Shown here piece after piece: positions 41,231-53,175 of a stretch of DNA of 64,000 nt (within the stretch, counting starts at the first letter, position 1; every line of letters begins with the position of its first letter). The position numbers and the translations under genes were made by a program. Origin of the DNA: Watersipora subatra (lineage: Eukaryota > Bryozoa > Gymnolaemata > Cheilostomatida > Watersiporidae). The DNA lies in NCBI RefSeq assembly GCF_963576615.1, contig NC_088711.1:38126621-38190620 (forward strand), given 5' to 3'. A model generated the notes under the pieces. The model saw nothing but the letters and a program-made list of their open reading frames with translations, was not told the DNA's origin and did no database searches.

Positions 41231-43890
41231 TCAATCTCTACAAACAACAAACACAGCTAGAATGTCAGCAATCTAAGAAAGACTTACTAACGTATAAGAG
41301 TAGCGCTATAGAGACAAATTGATTGCACATCAGTTGTATTTCAACTTTTCAAAACAGCATCAGGCAAACGAAGCAACATAGCACTCATAGCCTTGAAGAA
41401 CAAACCTGCTTCTACGGGCTGGTGACCTGCTTCTACTTCTTGAATAGCTCCTACGCCTGCTTCCACCACCGTAGCTTCTAAAGGAGTGAGAAAATGAGCA
41501 AAAATCAATAACTAGGGGTGAGTAACTTTCTCACACAGCAGTCATGAGTGTCTAGCTCATCAAGAGTTTCACAAATAATAGCAATACCGTGTCTTTGAAA
41601 CTTGGGCAATTGATGACATCATCTACAAACCTGTTATACGGGATGTGTGATACATGCTATGTAGACAGTAGTGATTGCAGATGCAGAACTAGACACAAAC
41701 AGTGCACGAGTGAGGCGTAAAATAAAGGAGCTTGGACAGGCTGAGAGACACTTGAAGAGCCCTGTGGGTACTGGAGGCCATTGGGCGAGCCCGTGGCAGG
41801 AGCAAGGAAGAAACCCAGCCTTTAACGTCTTTCCAGGGGAGTGGCTAGCTAGTTGAGGATGACATAATTTTCAAGATGGCAGCCATGTGATTTTATAGAG
41901 TTGCAACAATTTGAGCTGCAGACTCGGGACGCTGAAGAAGTTGCAATAACCTGAGTGTTAGCAACCTAAAAGCACCATAAGACCAATTTAAACACCAATT
42001 GGAGAATATTAAAAGGTCACCATGCCTCAACCACAACATTCCGAAATACCAAAACAAACTGCGAGAACTGTACCAAACAGTACTAACCAACAATTAAAGA
42101 GTTGTAGAAACCTCAGGCATCATGAATAAGCATTGATTGGAGAACAATCCTAAGGACATACCTGCCACCACTACTTCCATTTCGACAGTCTGCAGCGAAG
42201 TGGCCAGGCATGCCACAATTGTAACAGCTGCCGCCACCCCTTCCACCTCCACGGCCTCCTCCATAGCCACCACCTCCACCTCTATAGGAGTCGTACCTTG
42301 GAGGACCTCTACCATAACCACCTCGACCCCCTCGTCCTGACTTGCGACCTGTCGCCTGTTCTACCCTGATGCGCCCTCCAAACAAGTCTCTAAAATTTCA
42401 AATACAAACAACTGTCTATTCTTTTCAATCTTTAACACTTGTTGGAAAGTATACTTTATGTGCTCTACAGCACAATAAGATGATCACTGCGTAAAATAGC
42501 ACAATCGATCTGTGCAGAACTAATAATAATGCAATGGTATATGAAGGTGCCAGTTGAGATCTAAAAGAAGACTTACTGTCCATCTAGCCCCTTGATCGCA
42601 TCTTCAGCATCTCGTGAATCCTCAAATTCAACGAACCCAAATCCTGGAGGATTTCTGGCAACCCAAACTTTTTTTACCCTAAAAATATCAATTGAAGATG
42701 CAGCAGTATGTCACGCCCAATAATGCTCAGCATTCTCAAAAGCTTTCAACAATTTACTGTTTCAGTACAAACAAGTTACATCACTAAGCCATTTACAGTC
42801 AAATTGTATGCAGTCTGCTATCCCTTCAATTAAGAATGTTTGAGGCATTTGACATCATGATTTGCCATAATTAAAAGGAAAACTAGTTAACCATACTATT
42901 TATCTATGGGTACACACTTTACAACACTAACAAATAAAAACTTATAGACTTAGCTATATCACTAGCAACCTTTATGTACCAAAATTTTCACAAAAAAATT
43001 GTCTATATAAACCTGACCTCAATGCTGCAGACCTTTCTACGCTGTCTGAGATGCTTCAAACCATGGTATTGATTACGCTATTAGTCAGCAGGATGGCCGG
43101 GTAATGCTCTATAGGAGTTGTTTTATTGTTTCAAAATTCAAATAAATTGTTTTAATGTCTCAAAATAATACTTTGACTATTATACCCTGACCATTGACAG
43201 AGCAAGAATGGTGACAGCAGTTATAGGCACTGTTATTAGCTCAATATAATGTAATGATACATTAACTGAACGGCTACACAAGCAAAAAATTTTGCTCCAC
43301 AATGGCAAGTTTCAAGTTGAAACAAACCATTATTTACAGAACCACCAACAGCACTTTGACCCTACAATTGATTTGATATAATTTTAATGACAGTAAAGCG
43401 TTTCATTAAATGTTGACATAAAACAAATGGCATAAAAATCACTCCTGGGTCATAGGATGAGAGCAGACTGAGCAGTGTTAGCGTTTACGTGGACAAAGGT
43501 TATCACGAGGGACAATTTTAGTTCGATATTGAAGATATTGCCTTAATCTTCCACATTAGTCAATGCCATAGCTGAAATTGAGAAGCAAAGGTAACTTACC
43601 TGTCACTCACGAGGAAACTTCGGCAATTTAAAACACTCAATCATAATAAGAAATGTTATAAGAATTGCTACAACTAAATTAGTAAAGACGTTGCTTACCT
43701 TCCATAGGTGCTAAATTCCTTTTCCAATTCACTTTCAGAAGTATCTCTACTAAGATCGCCAACAAACACCTTGCAGTCTACGTCTTCATCTCGGCGCCCA
43801 CGGCCACGGTCGTCCGATCGATAATCAATGATGAGGCAGTATAATCTCGATTTCACAAACAATTCTACTCAGTTATCCCAGCACAAAAAC
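41231..43890 (-). CDS. SRSF7: SRSF7/SRSF3-type splicing factor with CCHC knuckle, paralog A
   Basis: Exons on the minus strand: 43699-43890 (5' part untranslated), 42577-42678, 42162-42389, 41406-41477 and 41231-41237 (stop 41231-41233). The product has an RRM (RNP2 [11 protein letters not shown]1 GFGFVEFE), a Gly-rich linker, a zinc knuckle ([14 protein letters not shown]) and a short RS domain ending SRD. Such proteins bind exonic enhancers and drive splicing and mRNA export. No in-frame ATG exists between the upstream stop and the RRM. The frame runs through IDYRSDD.., where an ATT codon (43827-43829) stands at a plausible start position; from there about 179 residues would be made. If exon 4 is not spliced, a stop is reached after 15 extra residues. 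It is paralogous to the gene at 47416-49791, with the same exon phases. Confidence 0.85.
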
Positions 43891-44079
43891 CTGCAAAAAG
43901 CATACAGAAATAATTCATTACATACACCTATTACCTACAATAAATGAAGTACAATAATGACCAAATTATACGCCGAGTTAATAACTCATGAAGAAAGTTT
44001 ACCTAATCACAATTGATCTTGAACAGACCCTAACTAACTTGCTAAAACATCATACGAATAGATAAATATCGTGAGAGCT

Positions 44080-44175
44080 AACTTCTGTCTTACCGTATCA
44101 AAAGAATTGTCGATGACACAAAACTGGCAGAGCAGGAACTATATTTCTTACAAAGTAGTAAACAAAATGGCGGGA
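44080..44175 (-). promoter_or_regulatory. Probable 5' UTR exon and promoter of SR gene A, with YY1-like motif
   Basis: The minus strand has a donor (ATACG|GTAAGAC, just below 44096) that could join the acceptor TTTTTGCAG at 43891. The + strand AAAATGGCGGG (44164-44174) resembles the YY1 core-promoter motif AANATGGCGGC. Confidence 0.4.
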
Positions 44176-44199
44176 TAACCCTAGACTTATATTTGAGCT

Positions 44200-44870
44200 A
44201 AACGTCGAAATCGACAAGTACAAGTGTTCTATTAAGATTTCTTCGGAATCTAAGGCTAAACACTCAAAAGTGCGCTACCACGCACGTCGACCAGTAATAG
44301 TCCGAAACTTTAAAAAAGTTTGGACAGACTTTCGGACGCATATAAAAACCAGCAACTTTTTCTTTGATTGTCGATACTGCATGCAAGTGGAAACCCAAAC
44401 ATGTTTACGTACGTGTACATGTATTTGTTAATCAGGATGCTTTTTCCTAGGCAAACATCAACATCTATCCAAAGAAAGGAAGCTGATGATCTTTTTTGCT
44501 ACAAACAGTACATGTACATTGATCAAAAATAGACAAGCATTATTATGTAGGTTGTGACTTTGTGGAAATATTACGTGGTCAGGCTATGCATTAGCGAGCC
44601 TTTAATTCACCACTGTTTGTCAAATGCCGGTCTCTGCCTTTTCTGAGAGTTAGCTTCTCATGGAATCTTGCAAAGCTATTGATAACATGTGTTCTGCACT
44701 TGTTTCTCAATTGTGAGCATTATTCTTTATGAATACCTTCTAATAATTAAATAATTAATTATTAGATAATGAGAAAATTGCTTCTTCTTCACGAAAATCA
44801 CAGTCGCCCCAGGTGGGGCTTTAGAGTGATATGTCTACTGAGGCTTGTGTCTGTAATTTGATTGTCCTTT
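44200..44870. other. Intergenic DNA without recognised features
   Basis: This lies upstream of SR gene A and before the nested MITEs at 44877. I see no gene. Confidence 0.4.
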
Positions 44871-44876
44871 CTGTTC

Positions 44877-45443
44877 AGACCTGCCAAACCTGGAGTGGGA
44901 AAGGAGTGAGAGTCATACCTGCCAACTCTCACGCATTGGGCGTGAGACTCACGCAATCACCCCAAAGAAAAAATGAAAATGCGTGAGATTTTTGCCCCAA
45001 TTTCCACACTTTTATATATACTATCATTGATACATCAATTGCCCCAAAACCAAATCACACGCATTGCCCCACTCTTGGGTTGGCAGGTCTGGTCAGAGTC
45101 TATTTTGGGGGCAATGAAAGTGCGAGGATTTGATAAGTGGGGTAAATTTGCATAGCTATAAAAACACCACAGCGAAAGATAATACCTACAACTCCATATG
45201 GAAACCACATGCCGTGGAGATTATTGATAGATGGGAATGCCACAAATAGGTTGATACATAGTTGTTTATTGGTAGTAAATATATGATTACTACTTAAAGA
45301 TTGGGGCAAAAAAACAGGTCTGCTTGGTAAAGCGGGCAATTGCGTGACACGGTCTTGGGATGCGTGAGGCATGGGGCAATTGCGTGAGTCTCACGCCCAA
45401 TGCGTGAGAGTTGGCAGGTATACGGTATGGGTTGGCAGGTATG
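44877..45443. mobile_element. MULE-like MITE beta, copy 2, interrupted by alpha
   Basis: It starts AGACCTGCCAAACCTGG and ends GGGTTGGCAGGTATG. The flanks TTTCTGTTC (44868-44876) and TTTCTGTTA (45444-45452) match at 8 of 9 positions. Its interior is the reverse complement of 40668-40925. An alpha element is inserted near its left end. The right terminus is duplicated (two GTTGGCAGGTAT motifs 24 bp apart). Confidence 0.75.
44914..45090. mobile_element. MULE-like MITE alpha, copy 2, nested in beta
   Basis: It has the same boundaries as 40205-40332 (CATACCTGCC..GGCAGGTCT). The flanks AGTGAGAGT (44905-44913) and GGTCAGAGT (45091-45099) agree at 7 of 9 positions. The intact beta copy at 40668-40925 reads straight through this site, which confirms the insertion. 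Confidence 0.8.
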
Positions 45444-45459
45444 TTTCTGTTATAAGGTT

Positions 45460-47400
45460 TGGGAGGTGTTAAAATAGTTTGTGCAGACTAGGTTACAGAC
45501 ACGGTGGAAGGGTTTGTGCCCGGTTTGTGTAAGTCATGTGCTCAATAATAACAACACTGTGAAAGGGTATGAGACTAATAGAATGAATGCATGCCCAAGA
45601 CAGTCAATATTTACATACACGATGGTAAAAAAAGTTCAGGTTAGTGCTAATATGGGAAGTAATGGAGCCTGGTGCGAGTTGAGTAGTGATTGGAGGGTTG
45701 TAATGAAAATTTGTTAGGTGCTGCTATGTCATGAAAACTGATTTGGTCTTTAGTTTTAAGATGCTTTTATTAAGGTCCCAGCGATCAATATGGTATGTTT
45801 ATGAGGTTGTCACCAAATATGCTCTCATGATACGTTTGCCGGTTGTGACGAGAATATATACACGTGTGATGAGGTTTTGGTAGCGAGGAGACGTACCTTT
45901 GAATGAACTAGTTTAAGCCAACCAATAAATTTTATATGTTTCTATTGACACTACAGTATGTGCTTAATGTTTAAGTGCTAACCTTTTAGCACATGTCTAG
46001 CACTAGAAATGTGCAAAGATAGTTTTTATGATACAGTACACTGATGTCTTTTACATAATTTTAATACATGTATGTTATCTTCTATCTATAGATATGTATT
46101 TCGCAATGTTGGTGTGTCATTCCAGCTATAGCTATTAAAGTCTTGGAATAAAGAACCAGTATCTTAGAAGATTTGATCTCAGACTCTCTGGATGACCAGT
46201 CCAACACCTTACTATTTCAGCCACACAAGCTTGATGAATTCATTAGGCGATATATGGGAGCAAATAGGCAACCGCCTTTGTGCATGACATAAAATGATGG
46301 CGTAGCGGTAGCTCTTATAAGTAAGCTTACTCAAATTGTCCATTGGCATTGTACCAGGCTAATAGCAAGGGGCATGCAATCCTCATTGTTTACAAGCTGA
46401 TATTTAATACCCGGGCAGCACAGCTAGTTCGTATATGTTTCTAAAACTACTGTCTTGCAATAATACACATTAATTAAATCCTTTCTAATGTTACTAGTGA
46501 AATGTTGCTAACAGTCCACAGTACATAATTGTGCACCATTTTAAACTACTGTCACAACAACAACTATGGCAAGTTTGCTTTAATCCCACACAGAACAGGG
46601 AAAGCTGGGATATTTCTACACTGATAGCATTTGTAGCTTCAATCGGACATGATCGTAATGCTAATAGTGGATAGCATAGCCACAGTATTTGCACGTGCCT
46701 GCGATTGTCATTGCTGTGTAACTAGTGTTTGTAAGACAGGCATGCTCTCATCAGTTCTGGTTTACACTTGCAGCAATGAGGTCATGTAACATCTATATAC
46801 TCTGTTGCTAAAATATCGGTATGTAGGAAGAAGACAACTACATATTGATATAGGCCACCGTTAGATGTCAGTTGTAGTGCCCATAGAGGTATGTATATCT
46901 AATTGTTCGCTTAAAATTTTAGCAGCTTTGTTCATATCATTATTATTATTCTAGTTTGACTGTGGCACAACTTCATCAATAATCTACATAATTTCTCAAC
47001 ATCAAACAACCGTTTGTGTGGTTTAGTTTTCACATATCATCAACTGTACATGCTGTATGCAATGCACCGTTTGAATAGCTGAAGTCAAGGAGAACCACCT
47101 GATTACACCTTTGTTATAGAGAAAGCCAAAACCTGACAACGTTTACAACAGGATTTTCAAAGAGGTGTACAGTACAGACATGTAAAACTTTGTAGTTGTA
47201 TTTAAGGTTCATACATAAAAAACTAATGAGAAGATGCTAACAGTGAGCGTAGAAGGATAGATCGTATTTGGATACAGGCATTACACATAAGTGAATAAAT
47301 CATATCTAGCTATATACACATTACTAGCAATTTGTACAAATAATCGAGTCACCACGAATGCATGTTTGTGTTATACTCCATAAGACTTCATGTTCGAAAG
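45460..47400. other. Spacer between the tandem SR genes
   Basis: No exon was seen. It holds a tRNA-like fragment at 46171-46222 (box A-like TGGCTGAAATAG on the minus strand) and a repeat end with CCCGGGCAGCACAGCTAGT near 46412-46430. Confidence 0.4.
46171..46222 (-). repeat. Degenerate tRNA-like SINE fragment
   Basis: The minus-strand reading resembles a tRNA head, with TGGCTGAAATAGTAAGG followed by a weak box B (GAGATCAAATC). Confidence 0.3.
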
Positions 47401-47415
47401 CATCCATTTTCACCG

Positions 47416-49791
47416 CTAATCCCTTGAGCCAGAACGACTACAATGAACATAAGATATTATATTTATGGACAATAATCTTCATCACAAATAAAAAAGAGGG
47501 ACTACCAATATAGGTGGATTATACCAGAGAAGGTTCAAGAGAATCTATATACATGTATATGATCAAACATCTCATTATATTTTTCTAGTCGACTATCCAT
47601 ATAATGTGATAGTACAAGCTACATATTCAATTTGGATTATCACTGGCAATGCAATCGCACATGAAGTAGTAAAAAATGGAATTGATAAATCATTGTAAGG
47701 TATACTGGTTTTCGGCCATGCATCGATTTTAAGGCAAAAATTCTACCACACAAATGAAAAAATAGTTCTACATTCTTCGAACAAATTGACATGAATTATA
47801 TAACAAAACTCAAACTAAAAATAACGCAGTTAGTCCCAAATCAATCAGTGTTAAATTATTAACAGCATAGATTAGCAGTTGGTTGTTTGTCACACTTTAA
47901 AATTACTATCAGAAACAAAAATATTCTCGTCAAACCTGTTATTTGGAGAATAATTGTAAATAGATGCGCCTAGTAGAGATTCATTAGCAGCAACTTTTAC
48001 GAAACATGAAAGCATGTCATATTCTAGTCGTACACATTTAAAAGTTCATTTTTCAAACAGCTTTTCTTTGCGTTTTTAATCAATAACCGGAATTCTATTC
48101 ATGAAATGCAAGGGATAAGAAGATGTAGAGGAATTAGAGACTACCTTCTTTCGATACGTCCTCGGGATCTAGAGCGGCTTCTGCTGCGTGAGTAGCTCCT
48201 CCTACGCCTACTATCTCTCGGTGACCGTGACCTACAAAGAAATGACCCCATAACACTCCAAGGAATCACACAATGCAATTGTACATGTAGATATTAATTT
48301 ATGGCAAAGTTTAATCGCTGACCGGTTTATGGATAGTCTGCCTAGTGGAGTGTATAAAATGCCACGCTATTCAACAATTTCACCAGCCTTTAATCAGCAG
48401 GATAGCCACCGGCATCAGCTTCAAAGATGACTAAGAGAGTCCAGCTATTTCGAGACCGCACTGCAAGACTTAGGGGCGTAATATGAGTGTGATTAGATTC
48501 TGCAGTGTGTTACCTGCCCGAGCCAACAACACAGTGAGAGGCAGTGTAGTGTGTCAGCCTCGTAATCTAATGGAGCAGGCAGGCAGATGGGGCTGGAAGG
48601 ATGAAGGTAAAACTCTCTCAAGCAGAGTAGAATTACTAGAGAGAAGTCAAATGCGGTAGATTCAACCAATCAACAGAGTCGGCAGAATCTATCGACGCAT
48701 ATCAATTTCATGTGTGCGTGTGATGTTTTGGCAGCATCAGTAGCAAGGATCATGCTGTCTCAAACAAACGGCAGCAGTTGATCAAATTAGATGGTCTAGC
48801 AGTGAAGCGGAGTTCAAGATGAATTTGACTATTTGATATCTAAAAGCACCACACAATTACGATATAAACAATATTACAGCAATGACCATAGTATCCGACC
48901 ACCATTTTCAAGTGAATAAACAAACATCAATGAAAAACTAGCGTAATTTAGGGCATCAATAACACGAGACAGCAAAACAATATGGTAAGAATAAAATATT
49001 CACCTTGACCTTCGTCGACTGCCTCCACCTCCATATCCTTCTCGACAGTCGTATGCATAGTGTCCACTTTCACCGCACTTGTAACACTTGTCTCTTGGGT
49101 CGAATGGTCGTCCTCCACGAGGCTGTCTATATGAGTCATATCGAGGAGGGCCTCGACCATAGCCACCACGGCCACCTCCATCTCTCTCCCATGGCTTGGG
49201 CCGACTTTTGCCGGAGGATGGCTCAACTCTAATTCGCTCACCACACAACGTCCTAATGAAACCATAGATAATACAGTTACGGTAATTTCACTAAAAGACC
49301 ATTAGCAATAATTGAGAATTCACTGCTAGTTGAACCAAAGGCAAACGAAAGCTTACTGTCCATCTAATGCACGAATGGCATCATCTGCATCCCTTGGATC
49401 TTCGAACTCGACAAAAGCAAAGCCTGGAGGATTGCGAGCCACCCATACCTTTCTTAGCCTGTAATCGGATTACCCATTGAATATGAGCAGAATTTATACA
49501 GGCAACAATTTCTGAATTTAACATGAGTGAAAGTTACAAGAACATCAAGCTTTGAAAGACTTTAAAAAAAGCAGTGCATGATGGAAAGGCCTAAATACGT
49601 CGAATCATAAAACTATTAGTCTTAAAAACTACAAGATTCTATCCCCAATCCAGAAACGCACCAATGCAGGAGTATGCTGCCACCACTCACCTGCCATAGT
49701 AACCAAATTCTTTTTCAAGCTCTTTTTCTGAAGCATCTCTTGGCAGGTCACCAACGTAAACTTTACATTCTATATCACCACCTCTGGACAT
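47416..49791 (-). CDS. SRSF7: SRSF7/SRSF3-type splicing factor with CCHC knuckle, paralog B
   Basis: Exons on the minus strand: 49691-49791 (ATG 49789-49791), 49357-49458, 49004-49252, 48145-48231 and 47416-47437 (stop 47416-47418). Together they encode about 186 residues. The product has an RRM (RNP2 [11 protein letters not shown]1 GFAFVEFE), an Arg/Gly linker, a zinc knuckle ([14 protein letters not shown]) and an RS domain ending SGSRD. Human SRSF7 has the same RRM, CCHC and RS order. Exon 2 is 102 nt here and in paralog A, and all junction phases agree, so the two arose by tandem duplication. If the donor at the end of exon 4 (AAG|GTAGTC) is skipped, an immediate TAG gives a 180-residue form. 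A candidate poison exon lies in intron 3. The product should act in nuclear splicing and mRNA export. Confidence 0.92.
48514..48592 (-). other. Candidate 79-nt poison exon in intron 3 of SR gene B
   Basis: On the minus strand an acceptor (TTCATCCTTCCAG) and a donor (GGGCAG|GTAACAC) bracket 79 nt. Inclusion shifts the frame of the RS exon, which would then meet TAG after six codons. Vertebrate SRSF3 and SRSF7 carry an autoregulatory cassette in the equivalent intron. This call rests only on splice signals and position. Confidence 0.35.
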
Positions 49792-52121
49792 CTTATCACT
49801 TCTGATAACTTGACAATGTTTTAGTGTGGCCGAACGTTATCAAAAATTGGCTTCTAAAATTAATAAGAAGAAAAATGTTGTAGACAAGCCTACACATATG
49901 AGGCAACATTGCATTTAACTTGTGAAGGATATTTCACTATTCTATGTTCCCAAATCAAAACATCTAATGCATAAAATATAACTGGAAAGTTTAATCTGAT
50001 AGTTATAACAAATTTGTTAAATTCTGATGACCAGAACAGCAACTATCATTCTCAATACTGCATTAGCTTGAGGTAAATTGCTGACACAATGGCTATTCCA
50101 AGTCACAACAGCCTAATAGAAAAAAGCACAAGAATAAACAGATATTTAACCATATTGAAACCTAGGAATAACAAAGCAGTCCTTATAAAACCTTCCATGA
50201 TAAAACTATCTTCATGAAAGACCTGTAGCGTACTACAATTTGTTTTACATGATTATATGAATAGACAATACACCAAATACTGTTTTGTTTATCAAGAACT
50301 TTCTCAAATGTCATAAAATTACATTGTGCATTTAAAGCTGTTCAAATTTGTTTTGTTTCTATTGCTGAATGTGAAAGAGAACACTTCAATGTGCTTGTGT
50401 TGGTCATCACATTATAATGAATATGAGATCATAAGACGATGACAGTTAGGGAAGCATCAGCAACCAGACAAATGAAATCCATATAAAACAATGGATCATG
50501 AACCAAACTCTTCAATGTGAGTGAAGACGATGGCACAGATAATTGATACACCAAAAAGGTTAATGTGTTTAAATGTGTTAGAGCTATTGTGGGGGCTTTA
50601 TCAAATATTGCAGTTTTATTAATAAATTCAAAGCATTTACACAACAAAAAATTTGGCTAGCAAAAAGTCAATTGTAAGCCATACAAGTCTTTATACTAGT
50701 AGCATCCCTGTATACATTTGTCGAGCTAGTGATACTACGAGCAATTAGTGATTGATAGCGTGCACCAAAAATGATTTTCACAAATTTGCTAAATCTGGAT
50801 TAAACATCACCTGATGATTACAAACCACAAAAACAAAACCACTCAGCTCTACATTATTGAGCAAACATTACATATCTGGTTAGACAAGTAAGACATCAAG
50901 AGAGATAACTACACAAGTGTCATTGTTCGCCGCTGTAAGTCATCTATTCATAGTGATTAAATGTCATTGAGTACAGTGCACCCTCAGGATATGATTACCT
51001 TGATATACAATTTTTTTCACCTTATGAAGTGAAACAATGATTTTCCACCTCACTATAAAAATCTTATTTCACCATATGAGTTCAACAAATATTTCGCCAG
51101 AGTTCAAATTTGGCAGTCAGTGTTCTTATTACGTACGTCAAAATAACAAAGACGTCAAAATGCTGTTCGCCGAAACTATTTTCATAACGTTTGAAAGAAA
51201 CACGATGACTGCATTCTCTCAGTTGAGCAATCTCGTGTCTACAACAGTAATATTTTCCTTTTAAAACCAGTAGCAAAATTGGAGTTGTGATCCCTTTTAA
51301 TAGAAAGTCAGACAATTTCTCTTAACCTGCTAACAAAAATCCACTTCATTTTGAAAACAGCGTTATGCGGGATTTCTTACCGAATTAATTTGAATAAAGT
51401 TTTAAACAGGTTCGCTAAAGGTTATAGTGAAAGCGAAAACAGAAACTAATAAGTTATAAATTTTTAGTGATAAAAAGTAGAAATTCAGTAAAATGGTTAA
51501 AAATGCATACTAAAACTTAACTTTAAGTGTGCGTGTTTAGTGAACTAAACTTATTTGAGGTGAATTCAAAGTTTATGTTATACGTTCGTCTTAAAGGTAA
51601 GAACGCCCTACGGTACTTTCTGCGAATGATACATTATATGTTACATTTTATTGCAGATCATAGCCACTCAATACATTGAATACAATCAAGTTATTATGGG
51701 TACCTGTAGCTACTAAGGTTAACATACTATTTTGTTACTAATTTTTAATATGTACAGCACTTGTATAAAAATTTGACAATTTTTACTAGGGAATGTTTGC
51801 ACTATATAATTACCATGGTTTCTATACCCCTACATACAATTTTTTTACTACACGATGCCAACTCTGTAACTGATCAAAATCAAACCCTGAGTGTTTGCTG
51901 TAGTTTTTCGTTATAAGTGGAAGTAACCAATTAATCTAACCTGATATTCTATTGTTATTTACATATAGTAAATCTTGCTACATGTATGATACATAGCTAC
52001 AATAACCAGTATTTACATAATGATAATTATTATTGCTAAACAAGTCAACTAATCAGGTCATTCAACAAGCTAACAATGAATACATACTAGAACTTAAAAA
52101 ACTGAACATATAAAAAAGACC

Positions 52122-52192
52122 CAATGTTGTGCTCAAGCCCTTGTTCAAAAAAGATTCCCACATAAAATTACAAGGGCTTGAGCACAACATTG
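52122..52192. repeat. Perfect 23 bp hairpin, 25 nt loop
   Basis: Arms 52122-52144 (starting CAATGTTGTGCTCAAGCC) and 52170-52192 are exact reverse complements. The size is similar to a small-RNA precursor, but perfect pairing also fits a recent mini-palindrome. Confidence 0.9.
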
Positions 52193-52390
52193 CATTTTTA
52201 AAAATACATGTATTTATAATGTAATTGTGTAAAAAGTCTTGTAATGTTCAGACAATTTACTTAGCAATATTAATATGAAAATTGTGAGATGCAGACTTGA
52301 CCATAAGCTACTAACACCGGTTTCAAATAAAACTTGTCTTTCTGGATAGCACAAACAGGATGCTATAATTATTACATTAATTAATTATAT

Positions 52391-52460
52391 ATTCATTAAT
52401 TATACATTCATTAATTATACATTCATTAATTATACATTCATTAATTATACATTCATTATA
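52391..52460. repeat. 15 bp tandem repeat (ATTCATTAATTATAC)
   Basis: About five units; the first varies (TATATATTC). Confidence 0.95.
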
Positions 52461-53026
52461 ACCTGTCTTGGCAAGTTTAGATGATTATATAAAAAACCTC
52501 TCAAGTCAATAGATCTTATAGATTAACTATGCAACAGAAATTTCTCCTTTTAAAATGCAGTCTTCATGTTCTACTACATGAACAAAATTTGTTAAATGAC
52601 AGGATTAAACATGTCTTAGTTATTCTTCTTTTGACAACAGATAAAAATTATAGACTTCAACAAAGGAATTGTTAAAAATTTTACTGTAAAACTACTGATG
52701 CCTTTGACAAAACGCTCGAACTGTCGATGACCTACAAAAGCACACATCAGCATAATTTTGTGACGTTCAATTGTTAGGTGCACTCTGATGTATGTATATA
52801 AAACTCGCGTTCTAGGTAACTAAAATTATGCAACTGTGCAAAAACCGCAAGGCTTTCAGGTTTGCTAATTACCAAATACATAGCCCTAAAAATAATTATT
52901 TAGTTTACGACAAAACAGTTTACCCAATCACTGACCCAAAAGTACCCATTAGCGCGATCATATTTACAACAAATAATTTTACTCATTCATTTTTGTTAAC
53001 GAGCTGATAGTTTGAAAAGAGCTTAC

Positions 53027-53175
53027 TTTCAAAAAAACCTAAACTCTCCTGTCACTTGAACAAAGGTTAGCTATAAGAATCCTACACTGAATGAATGTCG
53101 TTGTTGAAATTTTCACGCGATGGGAAATAATATAAAACGACAGTCATAAATGCCAATATGGCGGCGCAACCTGGA
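53027..53175 (-). promoter_or_regulatory. Possible 5' UTR exon and promoter of SR gene B, with YY1-like motif
   Basis: The + strand AATATGGCGGC (53155-53165) matches the YY1-type promoter element and parallels the motif upstream of SR gene A. On the minus strand a GTAAGC donor (GAAA|GTAAGC, near 53027) could end a non-coding first exon. The link to the coding exon 3.2 kb away is inferred. Confidence 0.3.

Larger units (their letters stand above)
49800..53020. other. Upstream region (probable long first intron) of SR gene B
   Basis: No exon was recognised. It contains a perfect hairpin at 52122-52192 and a 15 bp tandem repeat at 52391-52460. The open frames at 50429-50647 and 51037-51315 lack splice-site or codon support. 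Confidence 0.4.

Noticed and set aside
41671-41856. 61-codon + strand open frame in intron 3 of SR gene A
   Set aside because: It is on the strand opposite the gene and has no splice sites. I looked for a poison exon here like that in gene B and found no convincing acceptor-donor pair.
42094-42340. Alternative frames over the SR gene A knuckle exon
   Set aside because: They are produced by Gly-rich GGN codon runs. The RRM and CCHC frame with matching splice phases is the real one.
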